A program made the translations under genes and the position numbers. The notes under the pieces were generated by a model. That model saw only the letters and a list, made by a program, of their open reading frames with translations, had not been told where the DNA came from and searched no databases. A stretch of DNA of 64,000 bases, from positions 41,610-105,609 of the forward strand of contig JAGVNI010000002.1 in NCBI GenBank assembly GCA_020053355.1, given 5' to 3'. Below, in pieces: positions 1 through 8,881 of the stretch; the stretch's first letter is position 1; each line of letters opens with the position of its first letter. The stretch is from an archaeon (GTDB lineage Archaea; Micrarchaeota; Micrarchaeia; Anstonellales; Bilamarchaeaceae).

Positions 1-364
1 CGATTTCGTCGGAATACTGTTCCGTGACTGATTGCAGGGTAAGCGCGGTCAGCTGCGCCATCGTCTGCTGCATGGCATGCGCTTCGGCCGTGGCATCCCG
101 CTGCTGCGACTCGGTTCGCCCGCGTTTTTCCCCGCCATGGTGATGGGTGCCCTCCAATTTCCTTTGCACGGATTCGCCGTGGCTTCTCAGGCTTTGCATG
201 GACGAGTCGGCCTGGAACACCCGCGTATAAATGGTCGTCCCGCCGGCGACCTGGTGCGCTGTGAATGTCGAATCCACCCGGGTTATATGCGGCTGCATGT
301 CGCGGATGATTTGGTCTGTGTGCCTTGCAGCGTCATCCGGCCGTGTTATGTTCTTCTCGCCCAC
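1..364 (-). CDS. Hypothetical hydrophilic protein, cut by window edge, GTG start
   Basis: An open frame starts with GTG at 364, directly after the TGA of the gene at 365-715, and runs off the left edge, giving 121 visible codons. The zero-gap junction suggests translational coupling with the upstream gene. The product is polar and rich in Gln, Thr, Arg and His, with no membrane segment; a helical stretch rich in Gln and Ala lies near residues 90-120. I do not recognise a family. The overlapping plus-strand frames look like shadows. The start is supported only by context, because no separate ribosome binding site fits between the two genes. Confidence 0.6.
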   Translation of the reverse strand, partial: MGEKNITRPDDAARHTDQIIRDMQPHITRVDSTFTAHQVAGGTTIYTRVFQADSSMQSLRSHGESVQRKLEGTHHHGGEKRGRTESQQRDATAEAHAMQQTMAQLTALTLQSVTEQYSDEI

Positions 365-715
365 TCAAGCCCCTCTTGCCTCTGGAATATGCGATTTGCA
401 TAATTCGACGAATTCCCAAAGCAGCCTGACGCGCTCGCCTACATCGCTCTTTCCGTATGATTTGAGCGCCTTGGTCTGCCAGTTGGACAGCGCTTCATGG
501 ACGACCTTGTATTTCGCGAATTTGCCCCTGAGCTCTTCGGGCTTGTCCTTGCTTATTTCCCAGCTCGCCATCGCGCCTTCAAGCGCAGAAATAGTATCGC
601 TTACGCGCTCCATGGTCTCCTTTTCTATCAGGACCACTTCGCTTTCGCTCAGATTCGGGGGCGGATATCTGCTCCCGGTCGCCTCGCCCTTCTTCCCTCG
701 TCTGGGTTTAACCAT
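365..715 (-). CDS. Small helical protein, paralogue of the protein at 28931-29203
   Basis: A 116-residue protein with a basic N-terminus (MVKPRRGKK) and a predicted all-helical body. I chose the ATG at 715 because GGGGGGTC lies just upstream; a GTG 39 bases earlier would put that site inside the gene. It aligns by eye with the 90-residue protein at 28931-29203: both have VS-x-TIS, a KPEE block, and L-x2-W-x2-K-x-LK, in the same order and with similar spacing. Both are the first gene of a tightly coupled pair. The family is unknown; a dimeric helical adaptor is only a guess. The next gene begins immediately after the stop codon. Confidence 0.75.
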   Translation of the reverse strand: MVKPRRGKKGEATGSRYPPPNLSESEVVLIEKETMERVSDTISALEGAMASWEISKDKPEELRGKFAKYKVVHEALSNWQTKALKSYGKSDVGERVRLLWEFVELCKSHIPEARGA

Positions 716-869
716 GCATGACCCCCCGGTTTTGCATTGGATTTGACGTCTCACGCTTACTTAATATACGTTGTCCCAGCTCAGGAAAAGTGAAATGATG
801 CTTAAGCCTTGAAAGTCCGCCCTTTGCCAGAAATCAGCTTTATTAATCATGGGCGGGAAAAAACCTGGA

Positions 870-1790
870 ATGGAATCATTTATCGCGCTTGCCAAGTCTG
901 GCAGGAACGACTGGTGGCGATACGCCCTTTCCCTCGCCCTAATCCTGTTCATGTGGCTGATAGTAGGCTCAGTCCCTTTCGCGCTTGTGGTGCTGGCGAA
1001 CCACGGCATGCCGTTTGCCTGGCAGGGGGAACCTGCGGTTTCCGGGCCGCTTTCCGGCTTAGACCTGGTCCTGACATTCTACGTGCCCGTCGCATTTTCG
1101 TTCATCGCGCTCTTGGCCGGCATCGTCATCTCGGTCAAATTCATCCACGGCAGGACGCTTCATTCGCTTATCACGCCTGCCCCTAAAATCAACCCGAAAC
1201 GCATCGTGACCGGTTTCGGGATTTTCCTTGCATTCAACATAATCGCGAACGCCGTTTCATTCATTCTCGAGCCATCTGCATTCGCCCTGACGCTTGAACC
1301 CGCGCGTCTCCTGCTTTTCGCCCCAATCTACCTGCTCCTGACCGCGGTCCAGACGACGACCGAAGAAATGCTTTTCCGGGGATACGTCCTCCAGGGCCTC
1401 GGGAACGCGCTGAAGCGGCCAATATTCTCCGCATTCCTCTCGTCATTCCTTTTCATGCTCGTGCATCTGGGCAATCCTGAGATGTCGAACGGCGTCCTGC
1501 TCGCCGCGGCGTACTATTTCTGCGTCGGCTTCTGGCTCTGCCTGGTGACACTCAAAGACGGGACGAATGAACTGGCCATCGGGGGGCATGCGGCGAACAA
1601 CATGTTCATCCTCTTTCTCAATTATAAAAATTCAGCCCTTGAGATGATTCCCTCCGTGTTCAAGATGACCGAAACCGGCGCAGCAGACATGGCGCTGTCG
1701 CTGGGGTTGTTCATCATTATGGGGGCTGCCGCATATCTCCTGCTATTCAGGGCTTCCTGGGGCAGTACTCGGCGACCTCGGCCGGCATGA
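870..1790 (+). CDS. CPBP-family intramembrane glutamic protease (CAAX protease-like)
   Basis: A 306-residue polytopic membrane protein of the CPBP (Abi/CAAX) family, whose members cleave within membranes and process prenylated or other membrane proteins. The signature EExxxR is seen as EEMLFRG at about residues 165-171, followed by a helix carrying VHLGNPE and then a GGHAANN segment that would supply the later conserved His and Asn. About seven or eight hydrophobic segments are visible. I chose ATG 870 over ATG 849 because TTTATTAAT at 839-847 sits where a TATA box would for a leaderless message starting at 870. Its 3' end overlaps the convergent gene at 1747-2322 by 44 bases. The substrate is unknown. 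Confidence 0.85.
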   Translation: MESFIALAKSGRNDWWRYALSLALILFMWLIVGSVPFALVVLANHGMPFAWQGEPAVSGPLSGLDLVLTFYVPVAFSFIALLAGIVISVKFIHGRTLHSLITPAPKINPKRIVTGFGIFLAFNIIANAVSFILEPSAFALTLEPARLLLFAPIYLLLTAVQTTTEEMLFRGYVLQGLGNALKRPIFSAFLSSFLFMLVHLGNPEMSNGVLLAAAYYFCVGFWLCLVTLKDGTNELAIGGHAANNMFILFLNYKNSALEMIPSVFKMTETGAADMALSLGLFIIMGAAAYLLLFRASWGSTRRPRPA

Positions 1791-2322
1791 GGACGTACGT
1801 ATGCACGGCCGGAGCGAGCCCGGATCCGGCCGGAGGCACGAATTCCGCCTTTATCTCGGGGAAGCCGCTGGCCGAACCATGTTTGGAAACGATGCCTGAA
1901 ACATCGCATTGCGGGACGTTGTCGCATCCGAGCCCGTGGTAGGGCGGAACTCCGAACGGGGTCCATGAAAAGTTGACTTGCGGGTCCAGAATCACCCGAT
2001 CCAGCGAGTTGTCCGGATTGATGACGCTAAGATGCGCCTCCACGATGCAGTCCGGGTAAAAATGGATTCTTAGGAGCGTCTGCTTCCGGGCATGTTTTTC
2101 CGTATACCCGGTTTTCTCCGGTTTCACTCTGCTTCCGGCCGCTTTCATTCCTTCTCCTTGCGTTGTTTTCGGAGCCTCGACCACTACGACCGGGGCAGGG
2201 CGCATGTCATTTTTCGGCGCCCCGCCGCATTCGACGAGCACCATTGGCACTGCGATTGCGGCCGCCGCCATCACCTTCTTCGCTCCTTCTGACATCACTA
2301 TCCTTGCTGCAAGCGTTTTCAT
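1747..2322 (-). CDS. Predicted secreted or anchored hypothetical protein
   Basis: A 191-residue protein. The ATG at 2322 is preceded by a GGTG-type ribosome binding site. The N-terminus has Lys and Arg, then an Ala-rich hydrophobic stretch (residues about 16-31), then CGG, which resembles a signal peptide or lipobox. The rest is proline- and valine-rich with a central segment containing single Cys residues and ends in PRKP. No family recognised. It overlaps the end of the convergent CPBP protease gene by 44 bases. Export is inferred from the N-terminus only. Confidence 0.65.
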   Translation of the reverse strand: MKTLAARIVMSEGAKKVMAAAAIAVPMVLVECGGAPKNDMRPAPVVVVEAPKTTQGEGMKAAGSRVKPEKTGYTEKHARKQTLLRIHFYPDCIVEAHLSVINPDNSLDRVILDPQVNFSWTPFGVPPYHGLGCDNVPQCDVSGIVSKHGSASGFPEIKAEFVPPAGSGLAPAVHTYVLMPAEVAEYCPRKP

Positions 2323-2453
2323 GATTACACCTTCGAAGATGGCCATCCATCCATATAATTTTCGATGAGTGATGGAATGCGCAGAATAATATTGTGCGCC
2401 AAGTTCTTTTAAATGTTGTTATTTTTTGTAAAACGTGACTTATATGCTTTTTG

Positions 2454-3548
2454 TCAGGTGCCATCCTGCACCAGTATCGTGACGTCGTCCGAATGGTTCC
2501 AGGCAATCTGGTTCCGCAGCACCGAGCGCAGCAGGCACTCGCCGACAATCACCGGGTCCGTCGAAAGGCTGGTTAACCTGGCGATTTCCACCGCCGCGTC
2601 AGCCAGGTAATTGGTCACGCCGTCGCTGGTGAGGACGAGGCGCCCTTCCTCGCGCTCGTATACCTCCACCTCGTTTTCCTGCAGGTCGTTGCCCTGCCCT
2701 ATGACGCCCCTCATCAGAAAGTCGTTTGCAAGCATCTCGAGCAGGTCGATTTCAGCGTCATTATAGGATATGAACGGGATGCTGTCGCCCACCTTGAACA
2801 CCCGCGTCCTCCCGCTCTCAACCAGGCCGGCAATCAGGGTGCTTATCCCGCTGTCGCCATTTTCACCCGCAGCGGCCCTGACAACCTCGTCGTTCAGGAG
2901 GGATTTCATCAGCCTGCTTATCTCGCAGATTGCCCTGCTGTCGATGCCGTTGCATGATTTAGCCGCGGCTTCCCGGACTGCCAGATGGCTTGCCAGGGAT
3001 GCGTACTTGGCGGAACCGCAGCCATCCCCCAGGATGAACGTTTTCCTTCCGTCATTATCGAGCAGGGCGAAGCTGTCCTGGTTCTCGTGGTATCTTTTCC
3101 TTACGCTGACCGCGTATCCCACGCCTGGGACGTGCCTTCTTATGGAGCCGAGGTAGCGTTCCCGGCCCATGGCTTTCGCTTCGATGTCGGCGCGCAGGAT
3201 GTAATCCGCGGTTTCCAAGCTTCGCGGGGAAATCTTTCGGAGGGCGCTCGCAAGGCCGCCCGCCATGGATGCCGCACTCGCTTCTGTTGCCGAGATGATT
3301 TCGGGCGGAAGGTCCGCGACCTCGAGCCATAATCCGGAGAACGCCGTTAAGCCTCCGAATAAGGACTCATACGCCGCCTGGACCACCATCGAGCGTTTCA
3401 ATTCGAATTCCGCTGAAACGCTCACGCGCGTCTCCTGGACGCCGCTGGTTTTGGCGTACTCCTCCAGAAGGACCTCCCTTCCTTTGGCTATCGGGTTAGG
3501 CGCGCTTCGGATTCGCTCGGCCATCATCCGGAGAGCGCTCATTTGCAT
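2454..3548 (-). CDS. PP2C-like (PPM) serine/threonine phosphatase with novel N-terminal region
   Basis: A 364-residue protein. The C-terminal two thirds carry the metal-binding pattern of PPM phosphatases: NQDS at about 157, GDGCGS (in place of DGMGG) at about 174, TSDGV at about 311, and a final SDDVTILV. The aspartates needed for two metals are therefore present, and activity is plausible. About 135 N-terminal residues are helical and match nothing I recognise; they may sense a signal or bind a partner. ATG 3548 was chosen because TTTAAA at 3571-3576 lies 23-28 bases upstream, as expected for a leaderless message. A longer frame would run into the neighbouring gene. No kinase partner is visible nearby. 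Confidence 0.85.
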   Translation of the reverse strand: MQMSALRMMAERIRSAPNPIAKGREVLLEEYAKTSGVQETRVSVSAEFELKRSMVVQAAYESLFGGLTAFSGLWLEVADLPPEIISATEASAASMAGGLASALRKISPRSLETADYILRADIEAKAMGRERYLGSIRRHVPGVGYAVSVRKRYHENQDSFALLDNDGRKTFILGDGCGSAKYASLASHLAVREAAAKSCNGIDSRAICEISRLMKSLLNDEVVRAAAGENGDSGISTLIAGLVESGRTRVFKVGDSIPFISYNDAEIDLLEMLANDFLMRGVIGQGNDLQENEVEVYEREEGRLVLTSDGVTNYLADAAVEIARLTSLSTDPVIVGECLLRSVLRNQIAWNHSDDVTILVQDGT

Positions 3549-3651
3549 GACGTCTTGATGCGGCCATGTGTTTAAAGTGGTTTTCTTTAGGAAAAGATGC
3601 TGGTTTTCGTAGTGGGTGGCGGGGTGGGGCGCGCAAAGCCCGCAGGTGGCG

Positions 3652-4194
3652 TCATTCGTCGCTGTAATACGAGCGCAGCTCAGTGAAAGATACGTTGGTT
3701 GTCCCATAATTGGTCTCGACCGAGCATGAACGGTCCGCAAGAGAGCAGCGGATGTTGGCGAAATACCTTGTGAATGGGTCAGCCGTCCTTATGGTGCAGT
3801 CATACTGCTTCACAAGCGACCCCGAGCTTTCATTGCATGTGCAGCTGTAGACCATGTCCGCGCTTGAGCCCGCCTCGTCCTTTGCCCTCATCAGGCAGGC
3901 CGTCTGGACATTTCCCGTGTCGATGCTCGCCCAGAGGGACATGTCTTCTGCACTTATGTTCGAGCTGCTTGTGTTGAGGCTGATGCTTCCGCTGCCGGTT
4001 CCATTCCCGCCGTTTCCGGTTCCGCCGCTGCCGGCCCCGCCAATCGGCGTCACAGCGCCGCTTGGCGCAGTATAAAGATAAATCATCGCGATTATCGCGT
4101 ATGAAAACAAGAGAAAAAGAAGGATAGCGGCCACACCGGCTATTATCATCGTGGCCGGCAGCGGCCCTTTCTTCGCTTTCTTCACTTCATCCAT
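3652..4194 (-). CDS. Single-pass membrane protein with extracytoplasmic Cys-rich domain
   Basis: A 180-residue protein with a short basic cytoplasmic start (MDEVKKAKKG), one long hydrophobic helix at about 14-42, a Gly/Asn/Ser-rich linker (about 47-75) and an outside domain with six Cys residues that could pair, including a CTC motif. The linker and the Asn-x-Ser/Thr sites fit a surface-exposed, possibly glycosylated domain. The start codon lies inside the end of the glutamate dehydrogenase gene (13-base overlap, different frame), so the two are probably co-transcribed. No family recognised. Confidence 0.75.
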   Translation of the reverse strand: MDEVKKAKKGPLPATMIIAGVAAILLFLLFSYAIIAMIYLYTAPSGAVTPIGGAGSGGTGNGGNGTGSGSISLNTSSSNISAEDMSLWASIDTGNVQTACLMRAKDEAGSSADMVYSCTCNESSGSLVKQYDCTIRTADPFTRYFANIRCSLADRSCSVETNYGTTNVSFTELRSYYSDE

Positions 4195-5285
4195 CCCCGG
4201 TTTCGCATCGCGTCGGCGACGCGTTCCTTGGCGATGTCGAGCGCCGCTTTGCGCGTGTCGTGGTCCTTGGTGCGCTCAAGCATGGTTTTCGTGTTGTTTT
4301 TGATTTTGCCTTCCACCACCTTGAACATGGTTTCCGAATCCCAGCCCATGGTTTCGCAGTAGCTGGAAATCACCCCGCCGGCGTTCGCTACGAAATCCGG
4401 AAGCACCACCACGCCCTTCTTCATGAGCACCTGCTCGATATCATACTTGGCAGGCAGGTTCGCGGCTTCCGCAATCATCTTCGCCTTGATGTTGCCGACA
4501 TTGTTCATGTTGATGACATCCGGCCTTGCGCCCGGGACGAGTATGTCGACTGGAAGCTCGAACAGCTTGGCGGCATCCAGCTTCTCCCCCTGCGCCGCGG
4601 TCACCGTGCCTTTTTCGGCCTTGATTCTCAATAGGTCCTCGTACTTGAGGCCGCCCTTGTCATATATCGTGCCCTTGGAATCCGAAACCGCGACAACTTT
4701 CGCCCCCCAGTCTGTCAGGAATTTCATGGTGAATGTGCCGACATTCCCGAACCCTTCAATCGCGACCGTCATGCCGCTCAGGCTCTTTCCGGAATATTCG
4801 ACCGCGGTCCTTGCTGATATCGCGACGCCGAACCCCGTCGAGCCGAGTTCATGCGGAAGCCCGCCCACGCTGTGCGGCTTTCCGGTGCATGCCTTGGGCG
4901 TGCCAATCTCATCCGCGAACTGCGCCATCTCCTTCTCGGTCGTGTTCATGTCCGGCCCGGCGATGTAGAGGTCCGGGATGATCTCCTTGATTTTCCGCGC
5001 AAAAGCGCGCATGTGCGCCTCTTTCTGCTCTGGCGTCAGCTTTCTCGGGTCTGCCCGAATCCCGCTTTTCGCGCCGCCAAAAGGCAAATCCGCCATCGCG
5101 TTCTTCCACGTCATCGCCCGGGCGAGGCCCATGACCTCTTCGGTCGTGACATCCGGGACCATCCGGATGCCTCCCTTGCCCGGCCCGCGCGCCGTGTTGT
5201 GTATGGCGCATACGCCCTGCATGCCAGTCTTCTGGTCATAGACCTCGATGATCTTCTCGAATCCGAATTCGTCTTCCCTTCGCAT
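4182..5285 (-). CDS. gdhA: NAD(P)-dependent glutamate dehydrogenase (Glu/Leu/Phe/Val family)
   Basis: A 367-residue enzyme that interconverts glutamate and 2-oxoglutarate plus ammonia. Visible family hallmarks are GPGKGGIRM (substrate lysine), LPFGGAKSGI (catalytic lysine region), GPDMNTTE, and a Rossmann dinucleotide site EGFGNVGTF. It is about 45 residues shorter than typical archaeal hexameric enzymes, mainly at the N-terminus. ATG 5285 is preferred over the upstream GTG because GAGGTCA is a good ribosome binding site for it. The overlapping downstream gene is a membrane protein of unknown role. Specificity for Glu rather than Leu, Phe or Val is inferred from overall likeness only. Confidence 0.92.
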   Translation of the reverse strand: MRREDEFGFEKIIEVYDQKTGMQGVCAIHNTARGPGKGGIRMVPDVTTEEVMGLARAMTWKNAMADLPFGGAKSGIRADPRKLTPEQKEAHMRAFARKIKEIIPDLYIAGPDMNTTEKEMAQFADEIGTPKACTGKPHSVGGLPHELGSTGFGVAISARTAVEYSGKSLSGMTVAIEGFGNVGTFTMKFLTDWGAKVVAVSDSKGTIYDKGGLKYEDLLRIKAEKGTVTAAQGEKLDAAKLFELPVDILVPGARPDVINMNNVGNIKAKMIAEAANLPAKYDIEQVLMKKGVVVLPDFVANAGGVISSYCETMGWDSETMFKVVEGKIKNNTKTMLERTKDHDTRKAALDIAKERVADAMRNRGWMK

Positions 5286-5409
5286 AGCAATTGACCTCAC
5301 TTGTGATTTTATCCTCCCTATTCATGGCAGGTATTAAAAACATATTTTGGCGCCCGCGCAGGACAACGTCATCTGCCGCATCTCCCCGCTCCTGCCGCGC
5401 ATGCGGGAG

Positions 5410-7023
5410 TCAGAGGGGCACGCATCTTCTTCCCGGTGAGTCGCAGCCGTCAGGGCACGTGTAATCCACGCTCCCGACCGAATTGCCGTCGCACGACCAT
5501 TCGCGGAGCACGTCCGAATCAAGGCACCCGTCCCTCTCGGTCCTCAGCCCCTTTGTAACTGTCCCCGAAGCGATGTAATTCAGGCCGCCGTCCGTATCTG
5601 AACATACGGCATCGACGCATTTGCTCATGTAGCATGCCTGCTCCGGGCTGCATGCGATTTTATCCGCGGTGAGCCAGTTGCTATCGCAGAAATACTCGAC
5701 AATCGTGCGGTTGTCCAGGCAGTAGTCGGATACGAAGCTTGCGTATCCGGTTGCTGTCGTCATGCTGGCGGAGCCGGTCTCGTTCTCGTCCCTGCCGCCG
5801 TCGCTGTCCATGCAATATGTCTGGGCGCACCTGCCCGTCCAGCATACCGCCCTCACGCTTGCGCCGTGATATGAATAGCAGTCGACGCTTGCGGACTCAA
5901 AGTCCCCGCCGCTGCAGTAGAACTCCCTGAGCTCGGTCAGGTTCGTGCATTCATCGTTTTTCGCGAGCGTGCCTATCGTCACCGTCCCTGAGGTCACTGC
6001 GACGCTGCCGCCGTCGCTGTCGAAGCATCCAGCCTGGACGCACCTTCCGGAAATGCAGGTCTCGTCGCTTCCGCAATCCATGTCCGCGCTAGCTGGAAGG
6101 CCGTCCTCGCAGTAGTATTCCCTTACGGTGGCGTTGCCTGCGCATGAATCATTATACGCAGCCTCGCCCCTACTCACCCGGCCGTATTCCCCCTTCACCC
6201 TGCCCCCGTCGCTGTCCGAGCATACGAGCGGCTCACAGGCGCCCAGGCTGCATTCGAAATTGGAGCCGCAGAAAACGTCTGCCGCCTGCATGCCGGTTCC
6301 AGAGCAGCTGTATTCCTTGAGTGTCGCGATGTCGGTGCAATAATCCACGTGCGTACCCGATTCGGTGGTGACGGTCCCTTTCTCATATATGCCGTTTTCG
6401 CCGTCGCTGTCCGCGCAGCTCGCCTCGAATTCGCATGCGCCATCCGAGCATGTTTCGCCTGCGGCGCAGTCCCCGGAATAGCTGAGGACCTCATTTCCTT
6501 CCCCGCAGTAATATTCAAGGACATGCTTCGTCCCGTTGCAGCCGTCCGTGTATGAGCGCCCCGCTTTCGAAGCCGTTCCCTTCGAATAAACGTTCGAGCC
6601 GTTATCGCTGTCCTGGCACAAATCGTTCGTGCATGCGCCTTCCTCGCAGATGGTGCCCTGCGGGCAGGATGCGGTCTCGACCTTCAGCATCCCCCCGTCG
6701 CAGTAATTCTCCTGGACGCTTGATGTGCCGATGCAGAAGTCCGACACTTCCGGCTCCTCCCGCATCCGCGCGGTTCCCTTTTCGAGCAGGTTCCTGCCGC
6801 CATCGGAATCCGAGCAAAGCGTCTGCGATTCAGTCGCGTTGCTCTGGCACATGCCCAAATACGCGATTTTCGCGCCCGCCTGCGCTGCGAGGCAGGGGTT
6901 CTGGTATGTGACCCCGTCGCTGCCGCAGGCATTATTCACTTCCGTGCCGCATGACTGCTGCATCGTGCAGCCCGCGGAAAAAACCAGGATAACCACAAGC
7001 AGGACTGGCAATATCTGCCTCAT
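5410..7023 (-). CDS. Lipoprotein with a Kazal-like domain and seven Cys-rich repeats
   Basis: A 537-residue exported protein. The signal sequence ends in a lipobox-like FSAGC, so membrane anchoring by lipid is likely. Next comes a Kazal-type inhibitor-like module (CGTE, then CGSDGVTYQNPC). The rest is seven repeats of about 65 residues, each opening with C-x-DSDGG (or a close variant such as CQDSDNG, CSDTDGG), then a GT(V/A) strand, a DxC, an L-x-EYYC-like strand, and a C-x2-G-x-C end. ATG 7023 is chosen because GAGGGGAG lies just before it. Each repeat has about six Cys, suggesting disulfides outside the cell. The repeats resemble modules I have seen in archaeal surface proteins but I cannot name them. 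Role in protease inhibition or surface binding is a guess. Confidence 0.8.
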   Translation of the reverse strand: MRQILPVLLVVILVFSAGCTMQQSCGTEVNNACGSDGVTYQNPCLAAQAGAKIAYLGMCQSNATESQTLCSDSDGGRNLLEKGTARMREEPEVSDFCIGTSSVQENYCDGGMLKVETASCPQGTICEEGACTNDLCQDSDNGSNVYSKGTASKAGRSYTDGCNGTKHVLEYYCGEGNEVLSYSGDCAAGETCSDGACEFEASCADSDGENGIYEKGTVTTESGTHVDYCTDIATLKEYSCSGTGMQAADVFCGSNFECSLGACEPLVCSDSDGGRVKGEYGRVSRGEAAYNDSCAGNATVREYYCEDGLPASADMDCGSDETCISGRCVQAGCFDSDGGSVAVTSGTVTIGTLAKNDECTNLTELREFYCSGGDFESASVDCYSYHGASVRAVCWTGRCAQTYCMDSDGGRDENETGSASMTTATGYASFVSDYCLDNRTIVEYFCDSNWLTADKIACSPEQACYMSKCVDAVCSDTDGGLNYIASGTVTKGLRTERDGCLDSDVLREWSCDGNSVGSVDYTCPDGCDSPGRRCVPL

Positions 7024-7122
7024 ATGCTCCCCTCTCATGAGCCCCCTTCGGCAAATAAGATTAAGAGAATATCGAATGCCCCCGTCCCGGCCGGCTTCCG
7101 CGCATTGGCTGCGGCGCGCAGC

Positions 7123-7881
7123 CTATGCCAGCGCCTTTTCCGCCATCTTAAGCATCCGGGCACGCCATATCCCGTCATCAACCCGCCCTATGATTGATTC
7201 CAGGAAGCCCCCGACAATCAGGTTGCGGGCAGCCTCCTCCGCCAATCCGCGGGACATCAGGTAGAATATCTTTTCATCGTCAATCTGGGAGACCGACGCC
7301 GCATGCCTTGAGGAGACGTCGTTGTTCTCTATCTCAAGGGCGGGGTCCGCCCTCGCCTTCGCATCCGGCCCGAGGAGCAGAATGTGCTCTGCAAGGAACG
7401 ACTCTGCGCCCGCGCCATTCTTTTCAATCCGTATCATGCCCCCAAGGTCCGCCGAAGCGGATTCCTTGACAACGCCTTTGATTAGTATGTCGCCCTTTGT
7501 ACCGTGCGCGGCATGCCGCAGGACCGCGTCAAGGCGGAATGCGTCGTTCCCCCTTCCGATGAATGCATGGAGGTCGTACGCCTGCGCGCCGTCGCCCTCG
7601 AGGCTGTTGCGGACATCCACCTGCGCACCTGCAAGGTAGATGCATGAATTGTGGACGGCCGCATTTCTTCCGACGCGGTTCGACAGGGCTATCCGAACCG
7701 CCTTATCGCAAATCATGTAGCACCGGACGGCGCTTCCCTCCCCCGCGTTGACCCTGAGGGTCAGCGCGAAAGACGCGCGAGGCTCTACCACGATTGTCGC
7801 CTTGGCTCCTTTGGCGATGCTGACCGCTGCATCACCGCTTATTTTCGCAACCCCCCCATCCCCGAGCGTGAGGCGTCTCAT
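7123..7881 (-). CDS. sufD: SufD-like Fe-S cluster assembly protein
   Basis: A 252-residue SufB/SufD family protein. The C-terminal half carries the family pattern: ESFLAEHILLLGP, ALEIENNDVSSRHAAS, IDDEKIFYLMSRGL and FLESIIG, closely matching the equivalent block in SufB at 9723-11126. It lacks the long N-terminal part of SufB, as short archaeal SufD proteins do. It should join SufB and SufC in the SufBC2D scaffold that builds Fe-S clusters. ATG 7881 follows an in-frame TTG and is preferred. It is separated from the rest of the suf locus by two unknown genes on the opposite strand. Confidence 0.88.
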   Translation of the reverse strand: MRRLTLGDGGVAKISGDAAVSIAKGAKATIVVEPRASFALTLRVNAGEGSAVRCYMICDKAVRIALSNRVGRNAAVHNSCIYLAGAQVDVRNSLEGDGAQAYDLHAFIGRGNDAFRLDAVLRHAAHGTKGDILIKGVVKESASADLGGMIRIEKNGAGAESFLAEHILLLGPDAKARADPALEIENNDVSSRHAASVSQIDDEKIFYLMSRGLAEEAARNLIVGGFLESIIGRVDDGIWRARMLKMAEKALA

Positions 7882-8020
7882 CAATCCGTTTTTTGGGATT
7901 GAACCTTTATAATATGCCCATTGGCTCCCACAACCTTGCCCGCCCGCAGGCTATGCCTGGAAATTAGTGTTTAAAAAAGTAAAGAAAAGGATTAAAAAAC
8001 GATTCAGCCATTCTCCTACC

Positions 8021-8881
8021 ATGGCGAGCGGGAAACCGGAAATCAAGGCAGCAGCGAGAGCGGGGCCAGCGGGTGCGGTGGAGCGCGAATCCTCGGCAAC
8101 GCTCGCTTTCGGGGCAGTCAGCCTTGGCGTTGAAAGCATCGCAGCCCAGATGCCGGCAACCCCTGCGCGCATGCTTGATATAATCCGCGGCAAACTGTCC
8201 AAGTGCAGGGTCATGGTCAACGATTCGGGCATAGCGTGCGAACTGAACGAAGACCAGACGATGCTCGTCTACAAGAACCTTCCGAAGAACCTGAAAGGGG
8301 CCTGGATGCTGAGCATCCCGAAATCCGGGATAAGCGGCGAGGACCTGAAATTCATCGTAGGCCGGACGCGTTCCACCTGGGTCCTGTTCTTCGACCAGCC
8401 CCCCGAATCCTTATATGAGAACCCGAAATTCATGAGCATCGACCTGAAGAAGCGGGACGTCGTCGTCCTTGAGACTGGGAAAACGATGTTCCTCGCGCGG
8501 GTCTCCAGGCAGGAAATCGACCTGCTTAACAGCATCGCCGCGGTCGCGAACGGGAAGGGCAAAACACCCGTGAAAGACAGCCTCGCGCCAGCGCCCGATG
8601 CCGTCCCATCCTACTCGGATGTCGGCGCGAAGCTTGGCGAGGCTGAGGACGTCTTCAGCGAAGACCTGATTTTCGACATGAAGGAATTCGCGGGCGGCAT
8701 CAAGTTCATCACCACGTTGCAGGACGAATCCGGCCACGCGCACTATTATATCATTTCCGGGGAGGATGAGCGTGCGTACTGGCTCTATGTCAACAGCGAC
8801 CCGGCGCCGCCTGAGGGCTCGCTCTTCAAGACGACATTCAGGTACAAGGACGACTCATGCGTCCTCTACAGGGAAGGCTGA
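8021..8881 (+). CDS. Hypothetical protein, paralogue of the next gene
   Basis: A 286-residue soluble protein of unknown family. It seems to have two alpha/beta domains: about 60-170 (after a low-complexity Ala-rich start) and about 215-286, ending in a beta-rich block with DERAYWLYVN and RYKDDSCVLYR. The same block occurs at the end of the next protein (DESVYSMYVN, KYNNDSIVLFR), so the two are paralogues. I chose ATG 8021: GGATTAAAAA at about 7989-7998 is well placed as a TATA box for a leaderless start, and the region before it reads as lysine-rich low complexity. It lies inside the suf locus, but a link to Fe-S assembly is only positional. Confidence 0.7.
   Translation: MASGKPEIKAAARAGPAGAVERESSATLAFGAVSLGVESIAAQMPATPARMLDIIRGKLSKCRVMVNDSGIACELNEDQTMLVYKNLPKNLKGAWMLSIPKSGISGEDLKFIVGRTRSTWVLFFDQPPESLYENPKFMSIDLKKRDVVVLETGKTMFLARVSRQEIDLLNSIAAVANGKGKTPVKDSLAPAPDAVPSYSDVGAKLGEAEDVFSEDLIFDMKEFAGGIKFITTLQDESGHAHYYIISGEDERAYWLYVNSDPAPPEGSLFKTTFRYKDDSCVLYREG

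Noticed and set aside
6128..6555. Plus-strand frames across the repeat lipoprotein
   Set aside because: They are periodic shadows caused by the repeated Cys modules on the minus strand.
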